Source: JTS-RE9 sp964649195
GTDB lineage: Bacteria; Planctomycetota; Phycisphaerae; Phycisphaerales; Phycisphaeraceae
Assembly (NCBI GenBank): GCA_964649195.1
Contig: CAZYPK010000075.1
Coordinates: 1 to 24,159, forward strand
Reading direction: 5' to 3'
Length of the DNA: 24,159 nt
The notes below the pieces were generated by a model. The model worked only from the letters and a program-made list of their open reading frames with translations. It made no database searches and was not told the origin of the DNA. Position numbers and translations under genes: made by a program. Numbering within the stretch: the first letter of the stretch is position 1; every line of letters begins with the position of its first letter. Of this stretch, positions 1 through 6,723 are shown piece by piece.

Positions 1-45
1 GCCTCGTGAAGAACGGCTCGGCGGGAGCCTCGCCCTCCCATATGC
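1..45 (-). repeat. Partial copy of CATATG-bounded intergenic repeat
   Basis: Bases about 11-43 are the reverse complement of the start of the repeat units at 23797-24026: the GGGAG...CTCCC hairpin and the following CCGCCGAGCCG, ending at CATATG (positions 39-44). It is an inverted, truncated copy of the array at the far end of the window, so this family is dispersed and occurs in both orientations. Bases 46-262 hold the infC leader and no convincing gene. Confidence 0.75.
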
Positions 46-85
46 GCCGGTCCTGAAGGTCTCACGCCCAGAACGATCATTTCCC

Positions 86-114
86 TTGCCTCGGCCCGTA
101 CCAGCCGATATCCT
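86..114 (+). promoter_or_regulatory. Possible infC promoter (TTGCCT-17-TATCCT)
   Basis: A TTGCCT hexamer at 86-91 and TATCCT at 109-114 are 17 bases apart, each matching 4 of 6 positions of the sigma-70-type consensus. It would give a leader of about 140 bases before infC. The leader contains a CCGGA-TTG-TCCGG hairpin at 147-159. The match is modest, so this is only a candidate. Confidence 0.25.
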
Positions 115-262
115 GTTTATGGGACGAACTCTTTTTTCGCTCCGCTCCGGATTGTCCGGGGTTGGTCAGGCCGGGAGGGTTTCGTCGTTTCGCAGCGGTC
201 GCGCGTGGGTCAGGCGTCGGCTGCCGCTTCCTTTAATAAGATGACCCGCAGGAGTCACGACC

Positions 263-910
263 ATCAACAGGCGTTTCACACCGACCGTCAGGGAAACAGG
301 CAAGCGTCTCCGCATCAATGATGCCATTCGCACCACACCCATCCGGCTGATCGACGACAACAACGAGCAGATCGGCGTCATCGAAATCGCCGAAGCCAAA
401 CGCCGCGCCAAAGAGGCGGGGCTTGATCTCGTCGAGGTGTCGCCTCAGTCGTCGCCTCCCGTTTGCCGAATCATGGATTACGGCAAGTGGAAGTATTCGC
501 AGAAGAAGAAGGACCAGAAGGCCCGCAGCCACAGCAAACAGAGCGAACTCAAGGAGGTGCGGCTGCGCCCGCAGATCGACCCGCACGATCTGGACATCAA
601 GACCGCCCGTTCGCGCGGCTTCCTCGATGAAGGCCACAAGGTGCAGTTCACCATTCAGTTCAAGGGCCGCGAAATGGCGCACCGCGAACTGGGCATGGAC
701 CTGATGCGCGAGGTGGCCAAGAGCCTGGAGGATGTCAGCCGCGTCGAGGCGGCGCCCAGGAACATGGGCCGTCGCATGACGATGATCCTGATCCCCGAAC
801 GCAAGACGACACCCAAGCCCGGCGAAAAACCCAAGAGCGATTCGCCCGCTCCCGCCGCGGTCAAGCCCGCAGCCAAGACAACGCCTGAACCGGCCAAGAC
901 GGGTGCGTGA
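263..910 (+). CDS. infC: Translation initiation factor IF-3
   Basis: IF-3 binds the 30S subunit and proofreads initiator tRNA and start-codon choice. Reading frame 2 continues upstream of the first GTG (437) without a stop back to 242. In it lies the classical N-domain (INRRFTP, RINDAIR, RLIDDNNEQIGV, EAGLDLVEVSP), then PPVCRIMDYGKWKY and the C-domain (KEVRLRPQID, DIKTARSRGFLDEGHKV, GREMAHRELG). AGGAG at 250-254 is 8 bases before ATC at 263, giving 215 residues. The rare ATC start is typical of infC, where it underlies autoregulation by IF-3 itself. The last 35 or so residues are a Lys/Pro/Ala-rich tail. The usual partners rpmI and rplT do not follow; a repeat element begins 11 bases after the stop. 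Confidence 0.96.
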   Translation: MNRRFTPTVRETGKRLRINDAIRTTPIRLIDDNNEQIGVIEIAEAKRRAKEAGLDLVEVSPQSSPPVCRIMDYGKWKYSQKKKDQKARSHSKQSELKEVRLRPQIDPHDLDIKTARSRGFLDEGHKVQFTIQFKGREMAHRELGMDLMREVAKSLEDVSRVEAAPRNMGRRMTMILIPERKTTPKPGEKPKSDSPAPAAVKPAAKTTPEPAKTGA

Positions 911-921
911 AGCCTTCGTGA

Positions 922-1125
922 CCTGAGTTCGGATAAGAGCCGCGACTCAACGAGTCGCGGACGTGAACAGCCTGAAGGGGTGGCTCTGCGCACCTTTTTC
1001 TTTCAGCCTCGATCAGTGCCCGGTCGTTTTCGCATCTCGTGATCCGCTGCGCGATGGTCGCTCCATTCTTGTCGCTCACGTCCGCGACGTGTTACGTCGC
1101 GGCTCACTCTTATCCCGAACTCAGG
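922..1125. repeat. MITE-like element with hairpin ends (family b, copy 1)
   Basis: The left end (922-967) and the reverse complement of the right end (1077-1125) match closely: CCTGAGTTCGG, ATAAGAG, then a hairpin, then CGGACGTGA. The left hairpin (940-960) has a 9-bp perfect stem CCGCGACTC with loop AAC. The right hairpin (1082-1102) has stem CCGCGACGT with loop GTT. The two stems differ by compensatory pairs. A second copy is at about 11978-12149. The element fills most of the infC-symporter intergenic region and could serve as a terminator for both convergent genes. No open reading frame in it looks real. Confidence 0.8.
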
Positions 1126-1178
1126 ATACCCCGACGGCTCGCAGAGCCTCGCCATCGGGCTTGGCCATCGGGCTTGGA
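1126..1178. repeat. Fragment related to the 17656-17796 element
   Basis: Directly abutting the previous element, this segment contains ATACCCCGACGGCTCG, then CTCGCCATCGGGCTTGG, with the last motif (CCATCGGGCTTGG) duplicated. The same words occur as the reverse complement at 17679-17722, inside the larger structured element there. It is best read as a truncated or degenerated copy inserted next to another repeat. Bases 1179-1216, up to the symporter stop, show nothing recognisable. Confidence 0.6.
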
Positions 1179-1216
1179 TCGGATGATGATGTTTTCCACG
1201 AAGCGCGGCGATCCCC

Positions 1217-2887
1217 TCAACCAACCGTTTGAACAGGCGCATCGGGCTTCGGCTTGCGTTTTCCCAGCAGGCAGATGATCAGTGCCGGGATCATGGCGAT
1301 GAGCATGCGCCAGGGGAAGGCGATCAGCCGATACTTGGCGGCCATCACTTCGAAGCGCATCCGCAGCGGGATTTCAACCTGGCCGATGTCGATCGAGTAA
1401 TCATCACCCGCCAGTTGCGCAGCCACCACCCAGACCGCCGGCTCATACGCCAGGGCGATGGCCATGCCCACGAACAAGGCCGCGACGGCGCTGAAGGTGT
1501 TGCCGCGATTCGTGAAGACCGCCACGAGAAACACGGCAAGCAGGCCGGAGTAGGGAATGACCATCACCTCCAGGGCGAAGGTGATCAGCGTCTGGTTCCT
1601 GGGATCGTAAATCACCACGCAGAGCATGGCGAAGCCGCCGAGCATCAGCCCCCAGAACACCGTCGCCCAGCGGCCGGCGATCATGTAATGACGCGGCGAA
1701 CGGTCGCGGACGATGTGACGATAAAAGTCGCTGATCAGCGTGGAGGACATGGAGTTGAGCGCGGAGTTGAGCGTGCTCAATCCCGCGGCGAACAGGCCGG
1801 CCAGCAGCAGGCCGCGCATGCCGGCGGGCATTTCCCGCAGAATGAACTGAAGGAAAATCCTGTGCGAACCGTCGGGTTCGTAAGTCGGCGCCGCGTCGCC
1901 CATCAGCGCCGGCTGTTTGTAAAAGATGAACAGCCCCAGTCCGATGGCGAGGAACAACGCCTGCACCGGCACGCTGACCAGAATGGAGCCGATCGCCGAG
2001 GCGCTGCCCTTGAGCGAGCTGCGGCAGGTGAGCATGCGCTGCGCCATGTCGTGGTTGGTGCCGTAGGCCGCGATGTTGAACAGCGCCAGCCCGGTGAACG
2101 CGGCGATGAGCGTGAACGGGCTTGCGGTATTCACCACGGCCTGGCCGTCGGCGACGGTGATGCCGCCCTCGACGGCGAACTTTCCCGATGTTTCCAGCGT
2201 GTCACGAATGGCCTGGAAATCGGCGGGGATGTCGGACAGCAGCAGCCACAGCGCCGCGACGGCCGCGATCACGAAAATGAAAAGCTGAATCACATCGGCC
2301 CAGATGACGCTGCTGATGCCGCCCACGAGGGTGTAGAAAATGCCAGCGACGGTGACGACGCCGATGGCCAGCGCCATCTCGCCGGGGGTCTGCTCGCTGA
2401 AGAGGATCATGGCGGCGGGGATGCCCACCATGAACAACCGGGCGCCGGAGGAGAAAACCTGGCCGATCATGAACATCGCGCTGGCGGCCTGCTTGGCGCC
2501 GCGGCCCATGCGGACTTCCAGCAGCTCGTAGATGGTGGTGACGTTGTTCGCGTAGAACGCCGGGATGAAAAAGAACCCGACAAACAGCACGGCAATGGTC
2601 GCGCTGATGATGACATGGGAAGCCAGGTAGCTCAGATTGCCCCCATAGGTGATCTGCGGCGCCCCGATGAAGGTGGCGGCGGACAGCGCGGTGGCGACGA
2701 TGGAGCAGATGACCGCCCAGACCGGCATGTTGCGGCCGGCAAGAAAGTAATCGGTCGCATCATCATGCTTGGTGCGCGAAATCCACCAGCCGGTGACGAT
2801 GAGCGTGAGCATGTAGGCCGCCAGCACCGCCCAGTCGAGCGGAGCGAACGTGGAGGCCGGCAGTGGTGGGGCATGGAGCATGTGCAT
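1217..2887 (-). CDS. Sodium:solute symporter (SSS family)
   Basis: A 556-residue polytopic inner-membrane protein of the SLC5/SSS fold, coupling sodium entry to uptake of a solute such as a sugar, organic acid or amino acid. Family marks include an N-terminal first helix (WAVLAAYMLTLIVTGWWISR), then DATDYFLAGRNMPVWAVICSIVATALSAATFIG-type sequence in helices 2 and 3, GGISSVIWADVIQLFIF, and the GLLLAGLFAAGLSTLNSALNS segment before STLISDFY. About 13 membrane helices are visible. ATG at 2887 was chosen; no strong Shine-Dalgarno precedes it, and ATG at 2881 is an alternative. It lies 90 bases downstream of the antiporter gene on the same strand and might be co-transcribed. Substrate cannot be told from the sequence. 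Confidence 0.9.
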   Translation of the reverse strand: MHMLHAPPLPASTFAPLDWAVLAAYMLTLIVTGWWISRTKHDDATDYFLAGRNMPVWAVICSIVATALSAATFIGAPQITYGGNLSYLASHVIISATIAVLFVGFFFIPAFYANNVTTIYELLEVRMGRGAKQAASAMFMIGQVFSSGARLFMVGIPAAMILFSEQTPGEMALAIGVVTVAGIFYTLVGGISSVIWADVIQLFIFVIAAVAALWLLLSDIPADFQAIRDTLETSGKFAVEGGITVADGQAVVNTASPFTLIAAFTGLALFNIAAYGTNHDMAQRMLTCRSSLKGSASAIGSILVSVPVQALFLAIGLGLFIFYKQPALMGDAAPTYEPDGSHRIFLQFILREMPAGMRGLLLAGLFAAGLSTLNSALNSMSSTLISDFYRHIVRDRSPRHYMIAGRWATVFWGLMLGGFAMLCVVIYDPRNQTLITFALEVMVIPYSGLLAVFLVAVFTNRGNTFSAVAALFVGMAIALAYEPAVWVVAAQLAGDDYSIDIGQVEIPLRMRFEVMAAKYRLIAFPWRMLIAMIPALIICLLGKRKPKPDAPVQTVG

Positions 2888-2940
2888 CGCCGCATGATCG
2901 TCGAAAAATCCATCCGTCCAAGCCGCGCGGCACCCCGGTC

Positions 2941-2966
2941 AGGGCGAAAGCATATGCTTTCACCCT
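2941..2966. repeat. Palindrome centred on CATATG
   Basis: GAAAGCATATGCTTTC at 2946-2961 is a perfect 16-bp palindrome. It extends to 26 bp (AGGG...CCCT) with one mismatched pair. Its reverse complement, continued as GGCCAGGGTGAAAGCATATG, nearly matches GGCCAGGGTAAAAGCATATG just after mnmA (about 23778-23797). It lies between the antiporter stop and the symporter start and could form a hairpin in the transcript, but no T-run follows. Confidence 0.6.
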
Positions 2967-2977
2967 GGCCATGCGGA

Positions 2978-4441
2978 TCAGTTGTCGGTCGTCGCATCGA
3001 TTCGTTTCAGCAGGACGTCCCTGACGACAGGCTCGTCGTCGGCATGGGCCAGCAGCGTCACCTGATCCCAGCCTTCCAGGTGGGTGTTGCCTTTGGGCAC
3101 GACGACTTCGCTGCCGCGGGTGATCATGATGATCACCGCGCCCGGGGGGAGTTCCAGGTCCCGAATGCGCGGCCCCGGCATCCCTTGCGGATCGGGCATG
3201 TCCACCACGATGAGGTCCAGGTCGCTCTTGGCCATCGTGATCAGCTCAAGATTGTAAAGAGGCTTGGGGCGGGACACCGTTGACAACCTCAGCCACTGGG
3301 CCACCCATCCCAACGTGGAACCCTGGATGAACACCGACAACAACACGGCGAAGAAGACCAGATTGAACACTTCCTGCCCGACAGGCATCCCGGCGGCCAC
3401 GGGATAGGTGGCCAGAATGATGGGCACGGCGCCGCGCAAGCCGGCCCAGGTGATGAACACGCGGTTGTTCACGGGGATTCCCATGCCCAGCGTGCCCAGC
3501 CAGACGGCCACGGGTCTGGCCACGAAGGTCAGCACCAGAAACAAAACGATGCCCTGCCACCAGAGGTTGGACCATTGCGAGGGGGAAATCAACAGTCCCA
3601 TCATGACGAACATCCCGATGTCGGCGACGACGGACAATGCGGATGAGAAATTGGAGACGCCCTGTTTATGCACGAACGAGCTGTTGCCCAGGACGTAGCC
3701 GCCGACGAAGACCGCAAGCATTCCACTGGCCTGCGCCAGTTCCGCGAGGCCGTAGATGAGCAGCGTGAATCCCAGGGTCAGGATGTAGTAATGGCCGCGC
3801 TCCTGGGGCGCCACGCGGTTGTAAAGCCAGTTGGCGACCTTCGCCAGCGATGCGCCGATCACAATCCCGGCCGCGAACTTCCAGATGAATGAAAGCACGA
3901 TCATGTACCACTGAACGCCGCCGGAGGTGAGGCCTTCGACGACGGCAAGCGTCAGCAGAATCGCCATCGGATCGTTGGCGGCGCTCTCGATCTCGACCGT
4001 GGATGAAAGGCGCGGCGGCAGCGACTGCCTGCGCAAAATGGAAAAGGTCGCCGCGGCATCGGTGGAGGAGATGATCACCGACAGGAGCAACGACTTTTCG
4101 AGCGACCAGTTCAGCACGCCCCACAGCACCAGGAAAATGGCGACCGCCGTGAGTACCACCCCCCAGGTCGCCAGCCCGCCGGCAACCAGCGCCACGGACC
4201 TGAGGTTCTCCCGGCGGGTGCTGAATCCCCCCTGAAACAGGATGAAAACCAGGGCGATGTTCGCCATCTCGTTGGCCGTCTCGGCATCGCTGAATTCCCA
4301 AAGGCCCAGCACGTCGCTTCCAAAGCAGATCCCCGCGCCCAGTGCGATCAGAATGACCGGGACGCTCCAGCGATCCAGAAACGCGGCGACCAGCACGACC
4401 ACGATGAGGATCAGCGGCGCAAACAGATACGTTTCATTCAT
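2978..4441 (-). CDS. CPA1-type potassium or sodium/proton antiporter with TrkA-C domain
   Basis: A membrane antiporter exchanging monovalent cations for protons, resembling NhaP2/CvrA. The N-terminal 380 or so residues have about 12 hydrophobic helices with the CPA1 signatures LVFILFQGGF, ISSTDAAATFSILR and ESAANDPMAILLT; the last carries the Asn-Asp ion-binding pair. A cytoplasmic C-terminal part (about residues 400-485) looks like a TrkA-C/RCK regulatory domain (ELPPGAVIIMITRG, VVPKGNTHLEGWDQVTLLA). GTG at 4450 would add three residues, but AAGG eight bases before ATG 4441 favours the shorter form of 487 residues. A TATAAT hexamer on this strand at 4498-4493 is a candidate -10 box, although no good -35 is seen. 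Confidence 0.92.
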   Translation of the reverse strand: MNETYLFAPLILIVVVLVAAFLDRWSVPVILIALGAGICFGSDVLGLWEFSDAETANEMANIALVFILFQGGFSTRRENLRSVALVAGGLATWGVVLTAVAIFLVLWGVLNWSLEKSLLLSVIISSTDAAATFSILRRQSLPPRLSSTVEIESAANDPMAILLTLAVVEGLTSGGVQWYMIVLSFIWKFAAGIVIGASLAKVANWLYNRVAPQERGHYYILTLGFTLLIYGLAELAQASGMLAVFVGGYVLGNSSFVHKQGVSNFSSALSVVADIGMFVMMGLLISPSQWSNLWWQGIVLFLVLTFVARPVAVWLGTLGMGIPVNNRVFITWAGLRGAVPIILATYPVAAGMPVGQEVFNLVFFAVLLSVFIQGSTLGWVAQWLRLSTVSRPKPLYNLELITMAKSDLDLIVVDMPDPQGMPGPRIRDLELPPGAVIIMITRGSEVVVPKGNTHLEGWDQVTLLAHADDEPVVRDVLLKRIDATTDN

Positions 4442-4492
4442 GTCGGGCACCTTGGAACATTCATGGGATCGAACCGCGCAAAGGAAACCGCG

Positions 4493-4498
4493 ATTATA
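4493..4498 (-). promoter_or_regulatory. Candidate -10 box for the antiporter gene
   Basis: A perfect TATAAT on the minus strand lies 51 bases upstream of the antiporter ATG. The sequence 17 bases further upstream (GCTTTT) is a poor -35, so confidence is limited. Confidence 0.35.
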
Positions 4499-4570
4499 GT
4501 AGGCCCCAACCGTTGAAAAGCCGCGACATCAGGCGGATGACAGGGCCGTTTGGTTTTCCATCCGGCTTGC

Positions 4571-4598
4571 TTTTCACATCGCATGACGGTGCTAGAAT
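4571..4598 (+). promoter_or_regulatory. Candidate promoter for the two-gene pair
   Basis: TTTTCA (4571-4576) and TAGAAT (4593-4598) are separated by 16 bases. Transcription would be expected to begin at about 4605, only one or two bases before ATG 4607, so the mRNA may be nearly leaderless. No Shine-Dalgarno precedes that ATG, which agrees. Confidence 0.4.
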
Positions 4599-4606
4599 GT
4601 CCGATC

Positions 4607-4915
4607 ATGGGAATGCCTGATTCTCTCCAACTTCTGCGTGACACCTTGAAACCATCCGCCTTGCGCAAGGCGTTGCCCAAGTCGCCCAGGGTGGTTGACA
4701 TCAAGTTGACGCCCTACACCGATTCATTGGGAGATGCGGCCCTGAGCGTCGATGTATTGCTGGATGAATCCACATCCGAAGACGAACGCACATGGCGGAA
4801 GCTTGAACCCATCGAACGACTCATCCAGCAACGTGTTCTCGCAAGCGGAGTTTCCTTGTTTCCTTACACCCGGTATGTGAAGCAATCGGAAATCGTGAGT
4901 GGAGCGGTGGCCTGA
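4607..4915 (+). CDS. Small conserved-looking protein, partner of HEPN-like gene
   Basis: A 102-residue soluble protein with no recognised domain. It has a basic N-terminal stretch (LKPSALRKALPKSPRVVDIKL), a central strand-like segment (GDAALSVDVLLDEST) and an acidic-to-amphipathic helix (EDERTWRKLEPIERLIQQRVL). ATG 4607 is preferred over an upstream frame opening at 4550, because the upstream residues look non-coding and a promoter-like TAGAAT lies between. Its TGA overlaps the next ATG (TGATG at 4913-4917), so the two are probably translationally coupled and may form a complex. From context one might suspect an antitoxin or nucleotidyltransferase-like partner, but no NTase motif (GSxxxG, DxD) is visible. 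Function unknown. Confidence 0.7.
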   Translation: MGMPDSLQLLRDTLKPSALRKALPKSPRVVDIKLTPYTDSLGDAALSVDVLLDESTSEDERTWRKLEPIERLIQQRVLASGVSLFPYTRYVKQSEIVSGAVA

Positions 4916-5439
4916 TGCCCGGCGTGCTGTATCGTCAACTCCTGAGTCAGGCTGGAAGGCTTGCGCGACTGGATGCACGCAGGCTCAAACAGGGGAATCT
5001 GCGACGGGCATTGTCTTCCGGTTATTACGCGCTGTTCCATTTTCTGATCGACCAATCAACCCGCAATCTGATCGGCGTCGCTCCCGCAGACACGTCGTTG
5101 CGGCATCTTGTGTCGCGGGCCTATGCACATGAAGAGATGGCGTCGGCTGCAAAGTCATTTCGATCCGGAAACCTTCCTTCGATCGTTCAGCGCACATACG
5201 GCGCTCCAATGGCCATTCCTCCGGCGCTAAGAGACGTTGCGGCATTGTTCGTCGTCGCGCAGGAGCGAAGGCATCAGGCGGATTACGATCTTGCCGTCAA
5301 ATTCGTGCGATCGGATGTGCTGGCGTTTGTCTCGCGCGTCGAGCAGGCCATAGCAAACTGGCCATCGGTCAGAAGTGATCCGGCTGCCCGACTGTTTCTC
5401 GTCGCCTTGCTTCTCTGGAAGCGGGTGAAGGACCGATGA
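4915..5439 (+). CDS. HEPN-like all-helical protein
   Basis: 174 residues, predicted almost all alpha-helical. The segment RRALSSGYYALFHFLIDQ (about residues 30-47) is typical of HEPN-type proteins (helix with SRAYYAxFH-like sequence), and QERRHQADYDLAV (about 116-128) resembles the conserved R-H-x-x-D-Y motif of one HEPN-like subgroup. The canonical ribonuclease motif R-x4-6-H is not clearly present, so nuclease activity is not established. It starts at ATG 4915, overlapping the stop of the small upstream gene by one base. HEPN proteins often pair with a small neutralising or nucleotidyltransferase partner; whether that applies here is inference. A structured repeat begins 13 bases after the stop. 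Confidence 0.7.
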   Translation: MPGVLYRQLLSQAGRLARLDARRLKQGNLRRALSSGYYALFHFLIDQSTRNLIGVAPADTSLRHLVSRAYAHEEMASAAKSFRSGNLPSIVQRTYGAPMAIPPALRDVAALFVVAQERRHQADYDLAVKFVRSDVLAFVSRVEQAIANWPSVRSDPAARLFLVALLLWKRVKDR

Positions 5440-5452
5440 TCGAAGCGGCCAC

Positions 5453-5532
5453 AGCGAGCCGGGCCGTGTCGGCCCGAATGTATTCCGCAGTGATTTGCAG
5501 GCACTTTCGGGGCGAATACGCCCCGGCTCGCT
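5453..5532. repeat. Cloverleaf-like intergenic element
   Basis: AGCGAGCCGGG at 5453-5463 pairs with CCCCGGCTCGCT at 5521-5532 as a closing stem of about 11 bp. Inside, GGGCCG-TGT-CGGCCC (5461-5475) and GGGGCG-AATA-CGCCCC (5509-5524) form two GC-rich hairpins that compete with or extend from the closing stem. It sits between the HEPN-like gene and the ATP-grasp gene on the same strand and could act as a processing site, an attenuator or a mobile repeat. Similar architecture is seen at 17656-17796. Confidence 0.65.
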
Positions 5533-5541
5533 GGAGTTGTG

Positions 5542-6723
5542 ATGACCGCGATGCGAGGCCACCTCATCATCATCGGCGCCAGCGCCCGTGCGGCGGCGCA
5601 GTCGGCGATCCGCGCCGGTTACTCGCCGTGGTGCATCGACCTCTTCGCCGATCGTGATCTTCAAGCCATCGCACCGGTGAAACGATGTCCGCGTGAGTTG
5701 TGGCCGCAGGGGATTCTTGAACTCATGAGGGATGCGCCGCCCGGGCCGGTGCTCTTCACGGGGGCGATGGAGAATCATCTGGAAGTGGTGCGGGCCATTC
5801 AGATCGAGAGGCCGACGTGGGGACTCGACGCCATGCGGATGGCGGTGCTGCGCGATTCCAAGGAACTTGATCGATTGGGCGGTGATTGCCTCTTTTCGCC
5901 GCCGACGTACGAACGTGTTGGTCCATTCTTACGTTTGAGAATGCTTGCCTGTTATGCGCTGCTAAAACTCTTGCGAGTGCGAGGCCCCATCTGGCTGCAA
6001 AAGCCCAGGCGCGGCGCGGCGGGCATCGGAATTCGTCCATGGCGGCCTTGGCAGAAAGTCGAGACGGATTCCGTCGTTCAGATGTTCGTACAAGGCATGG
6101 GGCAATACGGCGTCGATGGGATGAGCGTTCTTTTTGTCGCTCGCAGGGGCAGATGTAAAATACTCAGCGTTCAGGATCAGATCAACGGAGCTGCCGAGTT
6201 TGGAGCGCGACCGTTTCAGTATGTGGGAAATATCGGGCCGATTCGGGAGTTCATCATCGAGGAGTCTTTCATGGGATCGCTGCGGATTCTGGGGGCGCGA
6301 CTGGCGGAAACGCTGAATCTTTCGGGCATCTTCGGAGTTGACCTGGTGCCGACGGTGAATGGTAATCTCATTCTTGAGATCAACCCGCGATATACGGCGA
6401 GTGTCGAATTGTGGGAGCGCGCGACGGGGCGAAGCGCCATGCTTGCGGCGGAGACGATGAAGCGAGGCTGCCGTCGGGCGACGATGGGAGCATGGCGTGG
6501 CTGCCAGGGCAAAGCGATCGTTTACACGAAGTTCGACTGTGAACTTCCGGACCTTTATGACATCTTTGAGCGCAACGAGGTCGCCGATGTTCCCGTTGTC
6601 GGATCGCGGCTTCGCAGGGGCGAGCCGATCTGCACCATCTTCGCTTCAGGAAATCGGGCCGAATGTGTGGAGCGATTGCGTGCAAAGGCCCAGTTGCTTT
6701 ACACTCGCCTTTCTCCCGCATGA
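5542..6723 (+). CDS. ATP-grasp protein of the C1 / methanopterin gene set
   Basis: A 393-residue cytosolic ATP-grasp protein, likely a ligase joining a carboxylate to an amine or similar acceptor. The N-terminal pre-ATP-grasp domain starts RGHLIIIGASARAAAQSA. The C-terminal half has the ATP-grasp core: IWLQKPRRGAAGIGI (glycine-rich loop), VQMFVQGMG, and GIFGVDLVP...LILEINPRYTAS, where the Glu and Asn of LEINPR are the metal ligands. Its ATGA overlap with fhcB ties it to tetrahydromethanopterin-linked formaldehyde oxidation; ATP-grasp genes in such islands of methylotrophs are thought to act in cofactor synthesis. GGAG at 5533-5536 favours ATG 5542 over GTG 5539 or ATG 5551. The actual substrate is unknown. 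Confidence 0.8.
   Translation: MTAMRGHLIIIGASARAAAQSAIRAGYSPWCIDLFADRDLQAIAPVKRCPRELWPQGILELMRDAPPGPVLFTGAMENHLEVVRAIQIERPTWGLDAMRMAVLRDSKELDRLGGDCLFSPPTYERVGPFLRLRMLACYALLKLLRVRGPIWLQKPRRGAAGIGIRPWRPWQKVETDSVVQMFVQGMGQYGVDGMSVLFVARRGRCKILSVQDQINGAAEFGARPFQYVGNIGPIREFIIEESFMGSLRILGARLAETLNLSGIFGVDLVPTVNGNLILEINPRYTASVELWERATGRSAMLAAETMKRGCRRATMGAWRGCQGKAIVYTKFDCELPDLYDIFERNEVADVPVVGSRLRRGEPICTIFASGNRAECVERLRAKAQLLYTRLSPA

Noticed and set aside
965..1005. Rho-independent terminator of infC at GGGGTGG...CACCTTTTTC
   Set aside because: The stem needs several G-U pairs and the T-run forms part of the stem; the 940-960 hairpin is stronger. A terminator here is possible but not supported enough to list separately.
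1229..3283. Long plus-strand open frame (684 codons) opposite the symporter and antiporter
   Set aside because: It is rich in His, Gly, Gln, Arg and Asp, has no domain-like pattern, and is the antisense shadow of a clear membrane protein gene in GC-rich DNA.
5539..5541. GTG start for the ATP-grasp gene
   Set aside because: It is only two bases beyond GGAG; ATG 5542 has better spacing and directly follows.
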